Source: Chloroflexota bacterium
GTDB lineage: Bacteria > Chloroflexota > Anaerolineae > Anaerolineales > Villigracilaceae
Assembly: GCA_019873735.1 (NCBI GenBank)
Contig: JAIOAQ010000010.1
Span: forward strand, 16,607 to 80,606
Length of the DNA stretch: 64,000 nt
Reading direction: 5' to 3'
Shown here: positions 25,857-34,150 of the stretch, in pieces
Position numbering within the stretch: position 1 is the first letter of the stretch
How the letters are laid out: each line of letters opens with the position of its first letter
Notes under the pieces: generated by a model
Databases searched by the model: none
What the model saw: the letters and a program-made list of their open reading frames with translations, nothing else
Told to the model about the DNA's origin: nothing
Translations under genes and position numbers: made by a program

Positions 25857-26810
25857 CTATTCCATCGCGCCCAAAACCAGCGCCAGCAGCGCCATGCGCA
25901 TCACCACGCCGTTGAAGGCCTCCTGCCAGTAACGCGACCAACGGGTGATGTCCACATCGGTCGGGACCTCGTCCATGCGCGGCAGGGAGTGGAGCAGGAT
26001 GGCGTCCGACTTGGCTTTGGTGGCCAGCAGTTCGCGGGTGATCTTGTAGTTGGCGGGGGTCAGGCCCACGTCGCCCTTGCGCTCATCGCGGGACTTGGTG
26101 TAATCGGGCTGAACAACCGGCTCGACCAGGATGACATCCGCATCGGCGATGGCCTGCTCGACATGCTCGGCTTCGCGGAAATTCAGGCTGTACTGACGCA
26201 ACTCGGCCTTGAATTCCTCGGTCAGCGACATGTCGGGGGGAGCCACAAACGTGATCGGGCAATCGAACTGGGTGAGCGCGTAAGCCAGCGAGTGCATGGT
26301 GCGCATGCGCATGTCGCCCACTGCCAGCCACTTCAGGCCGTCAATGGTGCCTTTTTCCTTCAGCACGGTGTAGAGGTCGGTCAGAATCTGGGTCGGGTGC
26401 TCGCCCCAGCCATCGCCGCCGTTGATGACGGGGATGGAAGCCCATTTGGCCGCCTCGTGCGGCGCGCCCTGCTGGAAGTGGCGCATGACGATCACATCGC
26501 CGTAGAACTCCAGCATCTTGACCGTATCCTTGATGGACTCCTGGTAGAAGTCCCCGGCGCGGGTCATCTTGGCATCGGCAAAGCCGGTCACGTGACCGCC
26601 CAGGCGGTGCATGGCCGCCTCGTGCGCCAGGCGCGTGCGGGTGGACGGCTGATAGAAGGCCGTCACCAGCGTCTTTTCCTTCAACAGGTCGCTGTTGCGG
26701 CGCTGAACGGCAATCGGCTCCAACTCAGCCGCCACGTCGAAGACATGGAAAAATTCATTCCTTTCGAAATCTTTGAGGGACAGGATGTCCCGGCCAGCAA
26801 AACTACGCAT
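25857..26810 (-). CDS. Aspartate-carbamoyltransferase-like protein
   Basis: 317 residues. STRTR is at 56-60 (YQPSTRTRLAHEAAMHRLGG), the second site is GDGWGEHPTQILTDLYT and the C-terminal loop is LLHSLPRMDEVPTDVD followed by YWQEAFNGVVMRMALL, which is the ATCase (PyrB) pattern. The usual PyrB 'GDLxxGRxxHSL' is here VGDMRMRTMHSL. No pyrI, pyrC or carA/B is nearby, so a catabolic role in this operon is more likely than pyrimidine synthesis. Only 15 bases separate it from the next carbamoyltransferase gene. Confidence 0.87.
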   Translation of the reverse strand: MRSFAGRDILSLKDFERNEFFHVFDVAAELEPIAVQRRNSDLLKEKTLVTAFYQPSTRTRLAHEAAMHRLGGHVTGFADAKMTRAGDFYQESIKDTVKMLEFYGDVIVMRHFQQGAPHEAAKWASIPVINGGDGWGEHPTQILTDLYTVLKEKGTIDGLKWLAVGDMRMRTMHSLAYALTQFDCPITFVAPPDMSLTEEFKAELRQYSLNFREAEHVEQAIADADVILVEPVVQPDYTKSRDERKGDVGLTPANYKITRELLATKAKSDAILLHSLPRMDEVPTDVDITRWSRYWQEAFNGVVMRMALLALVLGAME

Positions 26811-26842
26811 TGTGAAACTCCTTTTGGTGGTTTAGTGATTAA

Positions 26843-26960
26843 GTGCACAGGTAAAGGTAAGCAGGTACACAAGTATACAAGTACATCTCTACCTGTGTAC
26901 CTGTCTACCTGTCTACCTGTCTACCTGTACCCGTGTACGTTTTTGCCTGCCTACCTATGT
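26843..26960. repeat. TACCTGT octamer array 2
   Basis: Same unit as array 1: AGCAGGTACACAAGTATAC on the left arm, then five copies of TACCTGTS on the right. On the minus strand it begins inside the last codons of the four-helix-bundle gene (its final residues and stop come from repeat sequence) and runs to the start region of the ATCase-like gene. Confidence 0.85.
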
Positions 26961-27451
26961 ACATCTTCATCTCCTTCATCTTCCAAACTTGCGTAATATT
27001 CCGCCTGATCTTCGCGGATTTTCTTGTCACCATATTCTTGCGCGCCGGCGCGTTGACGGCGGACATATGTCATAAAACCGTTGAGTGCCTGTTCTGTTTG
27101 GCGGATTAGTTTGTAAAGCGCTTCAAATTCGGGTTGAGCAATGTATTGCAACACGCGTGCGTCAATCAATCTGGCCAGCGTTTCCATCAATTCACCGCGG
27201 GCAATGGAATAGTAATGCAGGCTGTCAAGGTAGTGGTAGCGCCCGTAGGCTTCGCCAATATTGCCGGTCACGCCTTTGGCAGAGCGGCGAATTTGAGCGT
27301 ACAAATCGAATTTTTCATCAGCAGGCAGTGTTTTAGAAAAAGCGTGTATTTTTGCCATCACCTCCAGCGCAAGTTGATAGCACTCCAGGTCCTCAAACCC
27401 GCGCTTGCCTTTTTCTCCAGGCGATTCATACAACGGCTTTCTTTCTGTCAT
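26951..27451 (-). CDS. Four-helix-bundle protein (S23/IVP family)
   Basis: 166 residues. FEDLECYQLALEVMAKIHAFSKTLP, IRRSAKGVTGNIGEAYGR and ARGELMETLARLIDARVLQYI are the hallmark of the 23S rRNA-intervening-sequence-encoded four-helix-bundle family (TIGR02436). Function is unknown; some relatives are Avd proteins of diversity-generating retroelements, but no reverse transcriptase is nearby. The C-terminal tail is acidic (EDEGDEDVHR). It is flanked on both sides by TACCTGT arrays within an otherwise metabolic operon, which suggests it arrived as a cassette. Confidence 0.85.
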   Translation of the reverse strand: MTERKPLYESPGEKGKRGFEDLECYQLALEVMAKIHAFSKTLPADEKFDLYAQIRRSAKGVTGNIGEAYGRYHYLDSLHYYSIARGELMETLARLIDARVLQYIAQPEFEALYKLIRQTEQALNGFMTYVRRQRAGAQEYGDKKIREDQAEYYASLEDEGDEDVHR

Positions 27452-27520
27452 CTGTTTACCCGTCTACCTGTTTACTTGTGTACCTGCGTACCTTTATACC
27501 TGTTTACCTGCCATACCCGG
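27452..27520. repeat. TACCTGT octamer array 3
   Basis: Seven to eight degenerate units (GTTTACCCGTCTACCTG, then TTTACTTGTGTACCTGCG). On the minus strand it overlaps the last codons and stop of the YgeY-like gene (the tail GKQV is read from repeat units) and reaches the start of the four-helix-bundle gene. Confidence 0.82.
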
Positions 27521-28714
27521 TAACAGAGCATAGAACTCAGTCGCTGCCACCACATCGTCCAAAGGCACTTGTTCCAGATTGGTGTGAGCAAACTTCTCAT
27601 CGCCCGGCCCAAAGCCGATAGAGGGAATGCCCGCTTTGCCCGCCCAATAGGTGCCGTTGGTGGAGAAATCCCACGTTCCCAGTTCCCGCTTCTCGTTCCA
27701 GAGCATTTCCACCGCCCGCTGGGCAGCCTGAATCAGCGGGTGAGTATCCTCCAGCAGCCAGGGCGGGTAGAACTTTGAGACCGGGAAGACAAAGCCGGTG
27801 TAGGAAGGCGTATCGTAGAACAACTCCTCCACCTGGATTTCTTCCTGCAGGTAATCGGGAATCAGACCCTTCACCTGAGCAATGACCTGCTCGCGGGTTT
27901 CGCTGAGAGTCATGCGGCGGTCAATGTAGATGGTGAACTGATCGGGGACGGCATTGAGCGAGGCAGTGCGCGCCTCAGCGTCGGTTACGGCAATCGAGGC
28001 ATACCCTTGCACCGGATGATAGCCGAAGCCGAAACGCATGCGCCGGTCAAGGTCGCGAATCGCAGCGATAACGCCCGCCATCTTATAGACGGCGTTGTCG
28101 CCCAAATAATGCGAGGCGGCGTGTGCCGAGCGGCCCTTGGCAATGACGCGTAACTCCACCCGCCCCTTGTGGCCGCGATAAACTTGCATGCGGGTTGGCT
28201 CGCCGATGACCACAAAGTCGGGCCGCACCTGCGGATCCACCTCCACAAAGGCATTGGGGGCAATGCCATCGCACTGCTCTTCCATGTTGCCGAAGTAATA
28301 GGCCGTGTACCCCTCCAGCAGGCCGAGGTCGCGCGCCAGCGCCAGGCCATAGACCATGCCAGGGGTGGAATTCTTCTCGTCGCAGGCGCCGCGCGCATAC
28401 AGAATGCCGTTTTCCACCTTGCCGGTGAAGGGATCCCACTCCCACTCATCCGGGTCGCCCACGCCGACGGTGTCAATGTGCGAATCGAAGACGAGAACCT
28501 TCGGCCCGTTTCCGATGCGCCCGATGGTATTCCCCATCTTATCGAAACGTACTTCATCGAAGCCGAGTTTGCGCATTTCGGCCTGAATCCGCTCTCCCAC
28601 GTCTTTGATTTGGCCATCCATGCTGGGAATGGCGCAAATGTCGCGCATAAAACGGATAATGTCGTCCTGGGCGTTGTGTACGCGTTCTCGAATTTGTTTA
28701 ACGATATTGTCCAT
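27494..28714 (-). CDS. YgeY-family M20 metallohydrolase
   Basis: 406 residues. Metal and catalytic residues of the M20 family: VFDSHIDTV (His and Asp), RGACDEKNSTPGM (Asp), NMEEQCDG (Glu-Glu pair, catalytic and bridging) and VIGEPTRMQVYRGHKGR (Glu); the last His is in FGPGDEKFAHTNLEQV. The combination of the GEPT(R)MQVYRGHKGR and GYHPVQGYAS segments is characteristic of the YgeY selenium-metabolism-linked group, which acts after hydantoinase in anaerobic purine breakdown. No ygeX, hyuA or ygfK is in the window, so the substrate is not established. It starts two bases after the GntR stop. Confidence 0.85.
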   Translation of the reverse strand: MDNIVKQIRERVHNAQDDIIRFMRDICAIPSMDGQIKDVGERIQAEMRKLGFDEVRFDKMGNTIGRIGNGPKVLVFDSHIDTVGVGDPDEWEWDPFTGKVENGILYARGACDEKNSTPGMVYGLALARDLGLLEGYTAYYFGNMEEQCDGIAPNAFVEVDPQVRPDFVVIGEPTRMQVYRGHKGRVELRVIAKGRSAHAASHYLGDNAVYKMAGVIAAIRDLDRRMRFGFGYHPVQGYASIAVTDAEARTASLNAVPDQFTIYIDRRMTLSETREQVIAQVKGLIPDYLQEEIQVEELFYDTPSYTGFVFPVSKFYPPWLLEDTHPLIQAAQRAVEMLWNEKRELGTWDFSTNGTYWAGKAGIPSIGFGPGDEKFAHTNLEQVPLDDVVAATEFYALLPGMAGKQV

Positions 28715-28716
28715 AA

Positions 28717-29433
28717 TCAGGCACCACCGACCTTGCGTACAATGTGGAAATGGAAGTAGCCAGGCAAAAAGTAACTGTGAGAATAGTCCACAATGCGCCC
28801 AGAAGCGCTGTAAAGACGCGAAGTGAATTTCAAGAGAACGTCATCCCGCTGAATTTCCATCGCTCTGGCCACCTCAGTGGTTGCATTTGTGGCGCTGATG
28901 TCTGCGCGCGAAATCGTCAGTGCGTCACCGCGTTGAAGCAAGTAATCCAACACGGAGCCACCAAATCGTTCGGGCAGATCCCCAGGTCTGAGGACATCTT
29001 GGGGCAGGATGTCTATCAGATAGGCCGCCGGGCGATTATCAGTTAGAATGACCCGTTGAACCCGTGTAAGGGGCGTGCCAAGGGGGACGTTGAGGGCTTC
29101 GGCTGTTTCCCTGTCTGCAAGAATTTCGTCAATGTGCAGGTAACGAACGGCAATGCTCTTGTTTTGGCGCTTGGCCAATGTTTCCAAACTTTCCAGCACT
29201 TCCAGTCCGCTTTCGAGAATTGGAACCTGACCGACCACAAAGGTGCCCGCGCCCTGCCGCCGGCGAATCAGCCCCTGCGTTTCGAAAGCGCGCATTGCCT
29301 CTCTTAATGTCGCCCGGCTGACTCCCAGTTGTCGGGAAAGCACCGGTTCTGAGGGAAGCCGCTCTCCCGGCGGGGTATGCGAAATGATCACAGCCAGTTC
29401 GGTCTGTAATCGCTGGAAAGGAAATTGTGACAT
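28717..29433 (-). CDS. GntR-family transcriptional regulator (UTRA type)
   Basis: 238 residues. Winged helix: LPSEPVLSRQLGVSRATLREAMRAFETQGLIRRRQGAGTFV. The C-terminal half (ESLETLAKRQNKSIAVRYL, GTPLTRVQRVILTDNRPAAYLIDILPQDVL, DVLLKFTSRLYSASGRIVDYSHSYFLPGYFHFHI) is a UTRA ligand-binding domain of the HutC branch. Located inside the purine catabolic operon, between adenine deaminase and the YgeY-like gene, it is the natural candidate to bind the shared palindrome GTTGTCTGACAAC at the two operon promoters. The effector is likely a purine or nucleotide, but this is inferred. Confidence 0.93.
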   Translation of the reverse strand: MSQFPFQRLQTELAVIISHTPPGERLPSEPVLSRQLGVSRATLREAMRAFETQGLIRRRQGAGTFVVGQVPILESGLEVLESLETLAKRQNKSIAVRYLHIDEILADRETAEALNVPLGTPLTRVQRVILTDNRPAAYLIDILPQDVLRPGDLPERFGGSVLDYLLQRGDALTISRADISATNATTEVARAMEIQRDDVLLKFTSRLYSASGRIVDYSHSYFLPGYFHFHIVRKVGGA

Positions 29434-29468
29434 ACATCACCTCTTGGGAGGAAAGCACAGATCGGCGG

Positions 29469-31265
29469 CTATTTTTCAACCAGCGGGATGAACTCAAAAC
29501 GGGTGACATCTACCAATCCCAGATCAGATATGCGCAGTTCTGGTATGACTACAAGCCCCAGTAAACTCAGTTGCATGTTGGGATTGTTGATCTTGCAGCC
29601 GCAAGCCCGGAATCCATCCAGTACGCTGGCGGCTTTTTGGGCTACCACTTCGGCAGGTTGATTAGACATCAGGCCGGCAATTTTGAGTTCCACCAGGCCA
29701 ATAACTTCGCCGTTTCGGACGACCACCTGGCCGCCGCCGACCTCGGCTAATTTGTTGGCGGCAATGGCCATGCTCTCATCATCCGTTCCAACCACTACCA
29801 GATGGTGACTGTCGTGGGCGACAGTTGACGCTACTGCACAAGGTTGGGTGAAACCGAAGCCCCGCACCAGACCCAGGCTGATGGCTCCACTGCCTTTGTG
29901 GCGCTCAATAACCGCCACTTTGGCAATGTCGCTCTGCACGTCGGCATGGATTTGGCCATCAACTACAGCAAGATCTAGTTTTAGGTGACGGGTGGGAGCC
30001 TGATTTTCAATGATGCCCATCACGTTGGCGCGGACTGTACCAGCGCCTGTCTGTTTTTCTGACAGGCGGATTTGAAAGTCTTCAGCCGTTAGCGGCCGTT
30101 TCAGGTGCACCGACTGCGTTGCCCAGTCGGGGTAAGGGAAGGCTGGCAGCGAAACGGTCAGACGGCCGCGCTCGGCGATAATTTGTCCACGCGCGATCAC
30201 CATTTCGGCAAAGAATTCTTTGACCTCGTTGACGATCAAAATATCTGCCCAGCGGGCCGGCGCCAGCATGCCGATTTCACGGCTCAGGCCAAAATGTTCG
30301 GCAGTATTGATCGTTGCCATCTGGATGGCGGTCATGGGTGGCAGGCCTTCTTTCATGGCGTGCCTGAGGACGCGATCCATATGGCCTTGCTGAGCCAGGG
30401 TTGCGGCGTGAGAGTCGTCGGTGCACAGGATGAAATGTCGCGCGTCTAGTTTGTATTTGGTAATTGCTTTGACTTGTGCAGCCACATCTTGCCAGGCCGA
30501 ACCGTAACGCAACATCGGTTTCATCCCCTGGCGGACGCGTTCAATGGCATCCTCCAGCGTTGTGCCTTCGTGATCGTCCTCGGGTCCACCTACAGCATAG
30601 GCATGGAAGGCCGGTCCAAGGTCGGGTGAGGCATAATGGCCGCCAATCACTTTTCCGGCTTTGCGCGCGGCTTCCATCTCGGCTAACATCTTTGGGTCAC
30701 CGGCCGAAACGCCGGGATAGTTCATCATCTCGCCCAGGCCGATGATGCCGTTCCACGTCATGGCTTCGGCCACTTCGTCTGGTCCGATTGAACCGCCGGG
30801 TGTTTCCAGGCCGGGCGCTGAAGGGACGCAAGATGGCATTTGCACCCAGACGTGAATTGGTTGTTGGGCGGCCTCGTCCACCATCAGTTTGACGCCTTTC
30901 AGCCCAAAGATGTTGGCAATTTCGTGCGGGTCAATGAACATGCCGGTTGTACCGTGTGGCGCCACAGCGCGCACAAATTCGGTCACCGTAATCATGCCCG
31001 ATTCAACATGCATGTGACCGTCCAGCAGGCCTGGTACCAGATACTTGCCGCCTGCATCCATGACAATGGTGCTGCCTTTGATCGTATGGGAAGCGTTTGG
31101 TCCAATGTAGGCAATACGACCATCTTTGATGGCAATATCTGTGTCGGGGATGAATTCACCAGACTGGACGCAAACCCAGGTGCCGCGACGGATGACCATG
31201 TCGGCAGGAGCGCGTCCCATGGCAACGTCAATCAATGTTTTCGTGATGTTTGAATCGTTTGGCAT
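29469..31265 (-). CDS. ade: Adenine deaminase
   Basis: 598 residues, amidohydrolase superfamily. LLDGHMHVESGMIT, GTTGMFIDPHEIANIFGLKG, VQMPSCVPSAPG, IIGLGEMMNYPG and FILCTDDSHAATLAQQGHMD are the adenine deaminase signatures, supplying the metal and substrate residues. The C-terminal domain includes ASTVAHDSHHLVVVGTDDESMAIAANKL. It converts adenine to hypoxanthine, feeding xanthine dehydrogenase. It lies 39 bases after the upstream deaminase gene. Confidence 0.95.
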   Translation of the reverse strand: MPNDSNITKTLIDVAMGRAPADMVIRRGTWVCVQSGEFIPDTDIAIKDGRIAYIGPNASHTIKGSTIVMDAGGKYLVPGLLDGHMHVESGMITVTEFVRAVAPHGTTGMFIDPHEIANIFGLKGVKLMVDEAAQQPIHVWVQMPSCVPSAPGLETPGGSIGPDEVAEAMTWNGIIGLGEMMNYPGVSAGDPKMLAEMEAARKAGKVIGGHYASPDLGPAFHAYAVGGPEDDHEGTTLEDAIERVRQGMKPMLRYGSAWQDVAAQVKAITKYKLDARHFILCTDDSHAATLAQQGHMDRVLRHAMKEGLPPMTAIQMATINTAEHFGLSREIGMLAPARWADILIVNEVKEFFAEMVIARGQIIAERGRLTVSLPAFPYPDWATQSVHLKRPLTAEDFQIRLSEKQTGAGTVRANVMGIIENQAPTRHLKLDLAVVDGQIHADVQSDIAKVAVIERHKGSGAISLGLVRGFGFTQPCAVASTVAHDSHHLVVVGTDDESMAIAANKLAEVGGGQVVVRNGEVIGLVELKIAGLMSNQPAEVVAQKAASVLDGFRACGCKINNPNMQLSLLGLVVIPELRISDLGLVDVTRFEFIPLVEK

Positions 31266-31304
31266 ATTTCCTTATCCTATGGCTTGCGAGTGCCAGGAGC
31301 CCGC

Positions 31305-32690
31305 TCATGCCGCCTCCAGCAGCCGCCTGGCCGCCCGGTTGTGCCGTTCGACAAGTTTCCTCTCGTCGAGCGTGGTCAACTGCCCTTCGCGGACAACGAA
31401 CCGGCCGCCGATCACCGTATAGTCGGCGCGGACGGGGTGACAGAAGACCGCCGCCGCCACCGGGTCGTGCAGCGCCCCGGCGTATTCCAGCCGGTCGAGT
31501 TTGATGGCGAAGAAATCGGCGCATTTGCCGACCTCCAGGCTGCCGATGTCGCTTCGCCCCAGCACCGCCGCCCCGCCGCGCGTGGCCAGCCAGAGGGCAT
31601 CGCGCGCCGTCATCAGTTTGCGCGACGGGTCGTTGGAAAGCGAAAAGCCGGTGATGCCTTCCTTGAGCCGTGCCAGCAGCATGGCCTGACGGGCCTCGGC
31701 CAGCATGTGCGAACTGTCGTTGCTGGCGCTGCCGTCCACACCCAGGCCGACCTTGACGCCCGCCGCCAGGTATTCCTTGATCGGCGCGATGCCGGAGGCC
31801 AGGCGCATGTTCGAGGAGGGGCAATGCGCCACGCCGCAGCCGTGTCTGGCAAAGGTCTGCACTTCCTCGCCGTTGACGTAGATGGCATGGGCAAACCAGA
31901 CATCCTCCCCCACCCAATCGAGCGACTGCATGTAGGGGACAGGACGGTAGCCGAACTTTTGCAGGCAGAACTGCTCCTCGTCCTCGGTCTCGGCCAGGTG
32001 GGTGTGCAGATGAACGCCATACTGCCGCGCCAGGCGGGCCGATTCGCGCATCAGGTCGCCGGTCACCGAGAAGGGCGAGCAGGGGGCGAGGACGATCTGG
32101 ACGAACGAACCCGGCCGCGGGTCGTGGTAGGTTTCGATCAGCCGCTGGCTGTCGCGCAGGATGTTATCCTCGCTGTCCACCACCGAATCGGGCGGCAGGC
32201 CGCCGTCTTTTTCGCTCAAACTCATCGAGCCGCGCGAGGCGTGGATGCGGACGCCAATCTCTTTGGCGGCGGCAATCTCATCGTCCAGTTTCGAGCCGTT
32301 CGGGTAGAGGTAGAGATGGTCGGAGGCGGTGGTGCAGCCCGAAAGCGCCAGTTCGGCCAGCGCCGTTTGCGCCGAGATGAAGATATCTTCGGGGGTGAGC
32401 CGCGCCCAGATGGGGTAGAGCGTCTTCAGCCAGTTGAACAGGTTGGCGTCTTGCGCGGCCGGGACGGCGCGGGTGAGGGTCTGGTAGAAGTGGTGATGGG
32501 TGTTGACCAGCCCCGGCAGAATGATGTGGCCGCGCAGGTCGAGGATTTCGTCGGCCTCGTGAGGCAAGTCTGAAACTTGCCCGATTGCCTCGATGAAGCC
32601 GTCGCGGACGAAAAGACCACCATCGGGAATCTCCCGCCGGTGGTCGTCCATCGTGACAAGATAGGCGTGCTGGATGAGAAGTGTGCTCAT
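31305..32690 (-). CDS. 8-oxoguanine / guanine deaminase (amidohydrolase)
   Basis: 461 residues. GLVNTHHHFYQTLTRAVP gives the HxH metal motif, followed by LHTHLAETEDEEQF (second His, proton-shuttling Glu), VWFAHAIYVNGEE (His) and GLGVDGSASNDSSHM (Asp). The 'NTHHHFYQTLTRA...LFNWLKTLYPIW' form is typical of 8-oxoguanine deaminases in the ATZ/TRZ group; SsnA-type and guanine deaminases are close alternatives. As first gene of the operon, its job would be to deaminate guanine-type bases to xanthine or urate. Confidence 0.88.
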   Translation of the reverse strand: MSTLLIQHAYLVTMDDHRREIPDGGLFVRDGFIEAIGQVSDLPHEADEILDLRGHIILPGLVNTHHHFYQTLTRAVPAAQDANLFNWLKTLYPIWARLTPEDIFISAQTALAELALSGCTTASDHLYLYPNGSKLDDEIAAAKEIGVRIHASRGSMSLSEKDGGLPPDSVVDSEDNILRDSQRLIETYHDPRPGSFVQIVLAPCSPFSVTGDLMRESARLARQYGVHLHTHLAETEDEEQFCLQKFGYRPVPYMQSLDWVGEDVWFAHAIYVNGEEVQTFARHGCGVAHCPSSNMRLASGIAPIKEYLAAGVKVGLGVDGSASNDSSHMLAEARQAMLLARLKEGITGFSLSNDPSRKLMTARDALWLATRGGAAVLGRSDIGSLEVGKCADFFAIKLDRLEYAGALHDPVAAAVFCHPVRADYTVIGGRFVVREGQLTTLDERKLVERHNRAARRLLEAA

Positions 32691-32714
32691 AGATTGGGAA
32701 AGGGGAGAAAGGTC

Positions 32715-32731
32715 TAGTTGTCTGACAACTA
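32715..32731. promoter_or_regulatory. Perfect palindrome at the deaminase operon promoter, putative GntR operator
   Basis: TAGTTGTCTGACAACTA: eight-base arms around a single central base. The inner 13 bases are identical to the site at the bmpA promoter. It lies five bases downstream of the -10 box. Confidence 0.8.
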
Positions 32732-32736
32732 CTTAT

Positions 32737-32765
32737 AGTTTAACAAATAAAGACATAGATGTCAA
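32737..32765 (-). promoter_or_regulatory. Deaminase/carbamoyltransferase operon promoter
   Basis: Minus strand: TTGACA (32765-32760), 17-base spacer, TAAACT (32742-32737). Initiation would fall inside the palindrome at 32715-32731. Confidence 0.7.
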
Positions 32766-32915
32766 TCACTTTACAAAATAAGGCTCAAGCCTTTACCTTT
32801 TCGATCCTTGCCGCCCGCTTCTGAAGATCCTTGCAGTGTTTGGAAGTGATTGAAAGCCTCTCAATAGTGTCTGATGGATTCAACGGCATAAACTTCTTTC
32901 TTGTAGCCTTGGTGC

Positions 32916-32921
32916 TATAAT
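32916..32921 (+). promoter_or_regulatory. -10 box before the CreD-like gene
   Basis: TATAAT 25 bases upstream of the start codon; no good -35 partner. A strong ribosome site AGGAGG sits between it and the ATG. Confidence 0.5.
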
Positions 32922-32945
32922 CCACTTTAAATCAGGAGGCTTGTC

Positions 32946-34133
32946 ATGAGTGTTGGACGTTTGATTGCCATTGTTTTCATCTTCATCGGCGCTACCATTG
33001 CATGGATGATTCTGGGAACCAGCATTGTTGTGCGCTCGGACTACGGTGATACCAGCCTTGTCCACCAGGTGCAAACCTTGTGGGGCTCGCCGCATACGCA
33101 ATCTGCCCCAACGGTGACGTGGACAAAGTCCAAAGACCATGTTCAAACGCTTGAATTGGACTCCAGCAACGTCAACGTAGATTTAAAACTTCAACATCGC
33201 CGCAAAGGCCTGTACTGGTATGCGACCTATGAGGTTGCTTTTGACGGTACCTATGCCTTTACCAACACCTTAGACGAAGACAAGGTGTTCACCGTCACCT
33301 TCAATTTCCCATCCTCCGGTACAATTTATGACGACTTTGAGTTTCGGGTAGGCGACCAGTTGGTCTCTCCGGGAGGTCAATTGTACAGCGGCGCCAGCAC
33401 GGAAATTTCTGTCCCCAGAGGGGCTACGGTTCCTATTCATGTCGCCTATAAGTCGCGAGGTCTGAATGAATGGCGCTACAGTTTTTCGGATGGAATCATT
33501 ACCGTCAGGAATTTTAAGATGACGGTTACCACCGATTTTGATGAATACGATTTCCCCGAATCCACAATTTCACCTTCTACCAAAACGAAGACCGCTCAGG
33601 GCTGGGTTTTTACCTGGGAATTTAATAACCTGGTCTCCGATTTTGACCTGGGAGTTAAGATGCCTTCCAAACTCAACCCCGGCCCGCTTGCCAGCCGGAT
33701 GAGTTACTTTGCCCCCGTCTCGCTGCTGTTCTTTTTTACCATCCTGATTGTGCTTGGCGCAGTCAAGGGGCAAAATCTGCATCCCATGCACTATTTCTTC
33801 TTGAGTGCCAGTTTCTTTGCTTTTCATTTGCTCTTCGCTTACCTGGTAGATCACATTTTGGTAGAGATTTCCTTTGTCATCTCCGCGCTGGTTTCGATGG
33901 CGTTGGTGGTTATCTATCTGGGCCGCGTCAATGGCTGGCGTTTTGCCTTGTGGGCCGGCCTGGCACAGTTTCTCTTCCTGGTGCTTTTCTCGTACGCTTT
34001 CTTCTTCGAAGGATATACCGGCCTGGTGATTACGATCGGCGCGATCATTACGCTGGCGGTCATGATGCAAATCACCGCCCACGTAGACTGGGCAGACGTT
34101 TTCCGCAGAAAAGACAAGAACAGCGCCACTTAA
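32946..34133 (+). CDS. CreD-like inner membrane protein
   Basis: 395 residues. One N-terminal membrane segment (about 5-25), a large extracytoplasmic beta-rich domain (about 50-235; EVAFDGTYAFTNTLDEDKVFTVTFNFP), then five to six membrane segments. The C-terminal part HPMHYFFLSASFFAFHLLFAYLVDHI, followed by 'VISALVSMALVVIYL' and ending ITAHVDW, matches the CreD family ('HP.QY..vglal..FyLLLlalsEh' and 'TRRVDW'). CreD's molecular function is unknown; it is linked to envelope stress responses. The extracytoplasmic domain is divergent from proteobacterial CreD. Confidence 0.75.
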   Translation: MSVGRLIAIVFIFIGATIAWMILGTSIVVRSDYGDTSLVHQVQTLWGSPHTQSAPTVTWTKSKDHVQTLELDSSNVNVDLKLQHRRKGLYWYATYEVAFDGTYAFTNTLDEDKVFTVTFNFPSSGTIYDDFEFRVGDQLVSPGGQLYSGASTEISVPRGATVPIHVAYKSRGLNEWRYSFSDGIITVRNFKMTVTTDFDEYDFPESTISPSTKTKTAQGWVFTWEFNNLVSDFDLGVKMPSKLNPGPLASRMSYFAPVSLLFFFTILIVLGAVKGQNLHPMHYFFLSASFFAFHLLFAYLVDHILVEISFVISALVSMALVVIYLGRVNGWRFALWAGLAQFLFLVLFSYAFFFEGYTGLVITIGAIITLAVMMQITAHVDWADVFRRKDKNSAT

Positions 34134-34150
34134 GTTGGAGATAACCCCCT

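Noticed and set aside
24741..27520. Repeat arrays resembling a CRISPR
   Set aside because: The unit is only 8 bases with no spacers of constant length, and no cas genes are present.
31284..32573. 429-codon plus-strand frame over the deaminase gene
   Set aside because: Antisense shadow; repeated Val/Gly/Ala composition and no motif.
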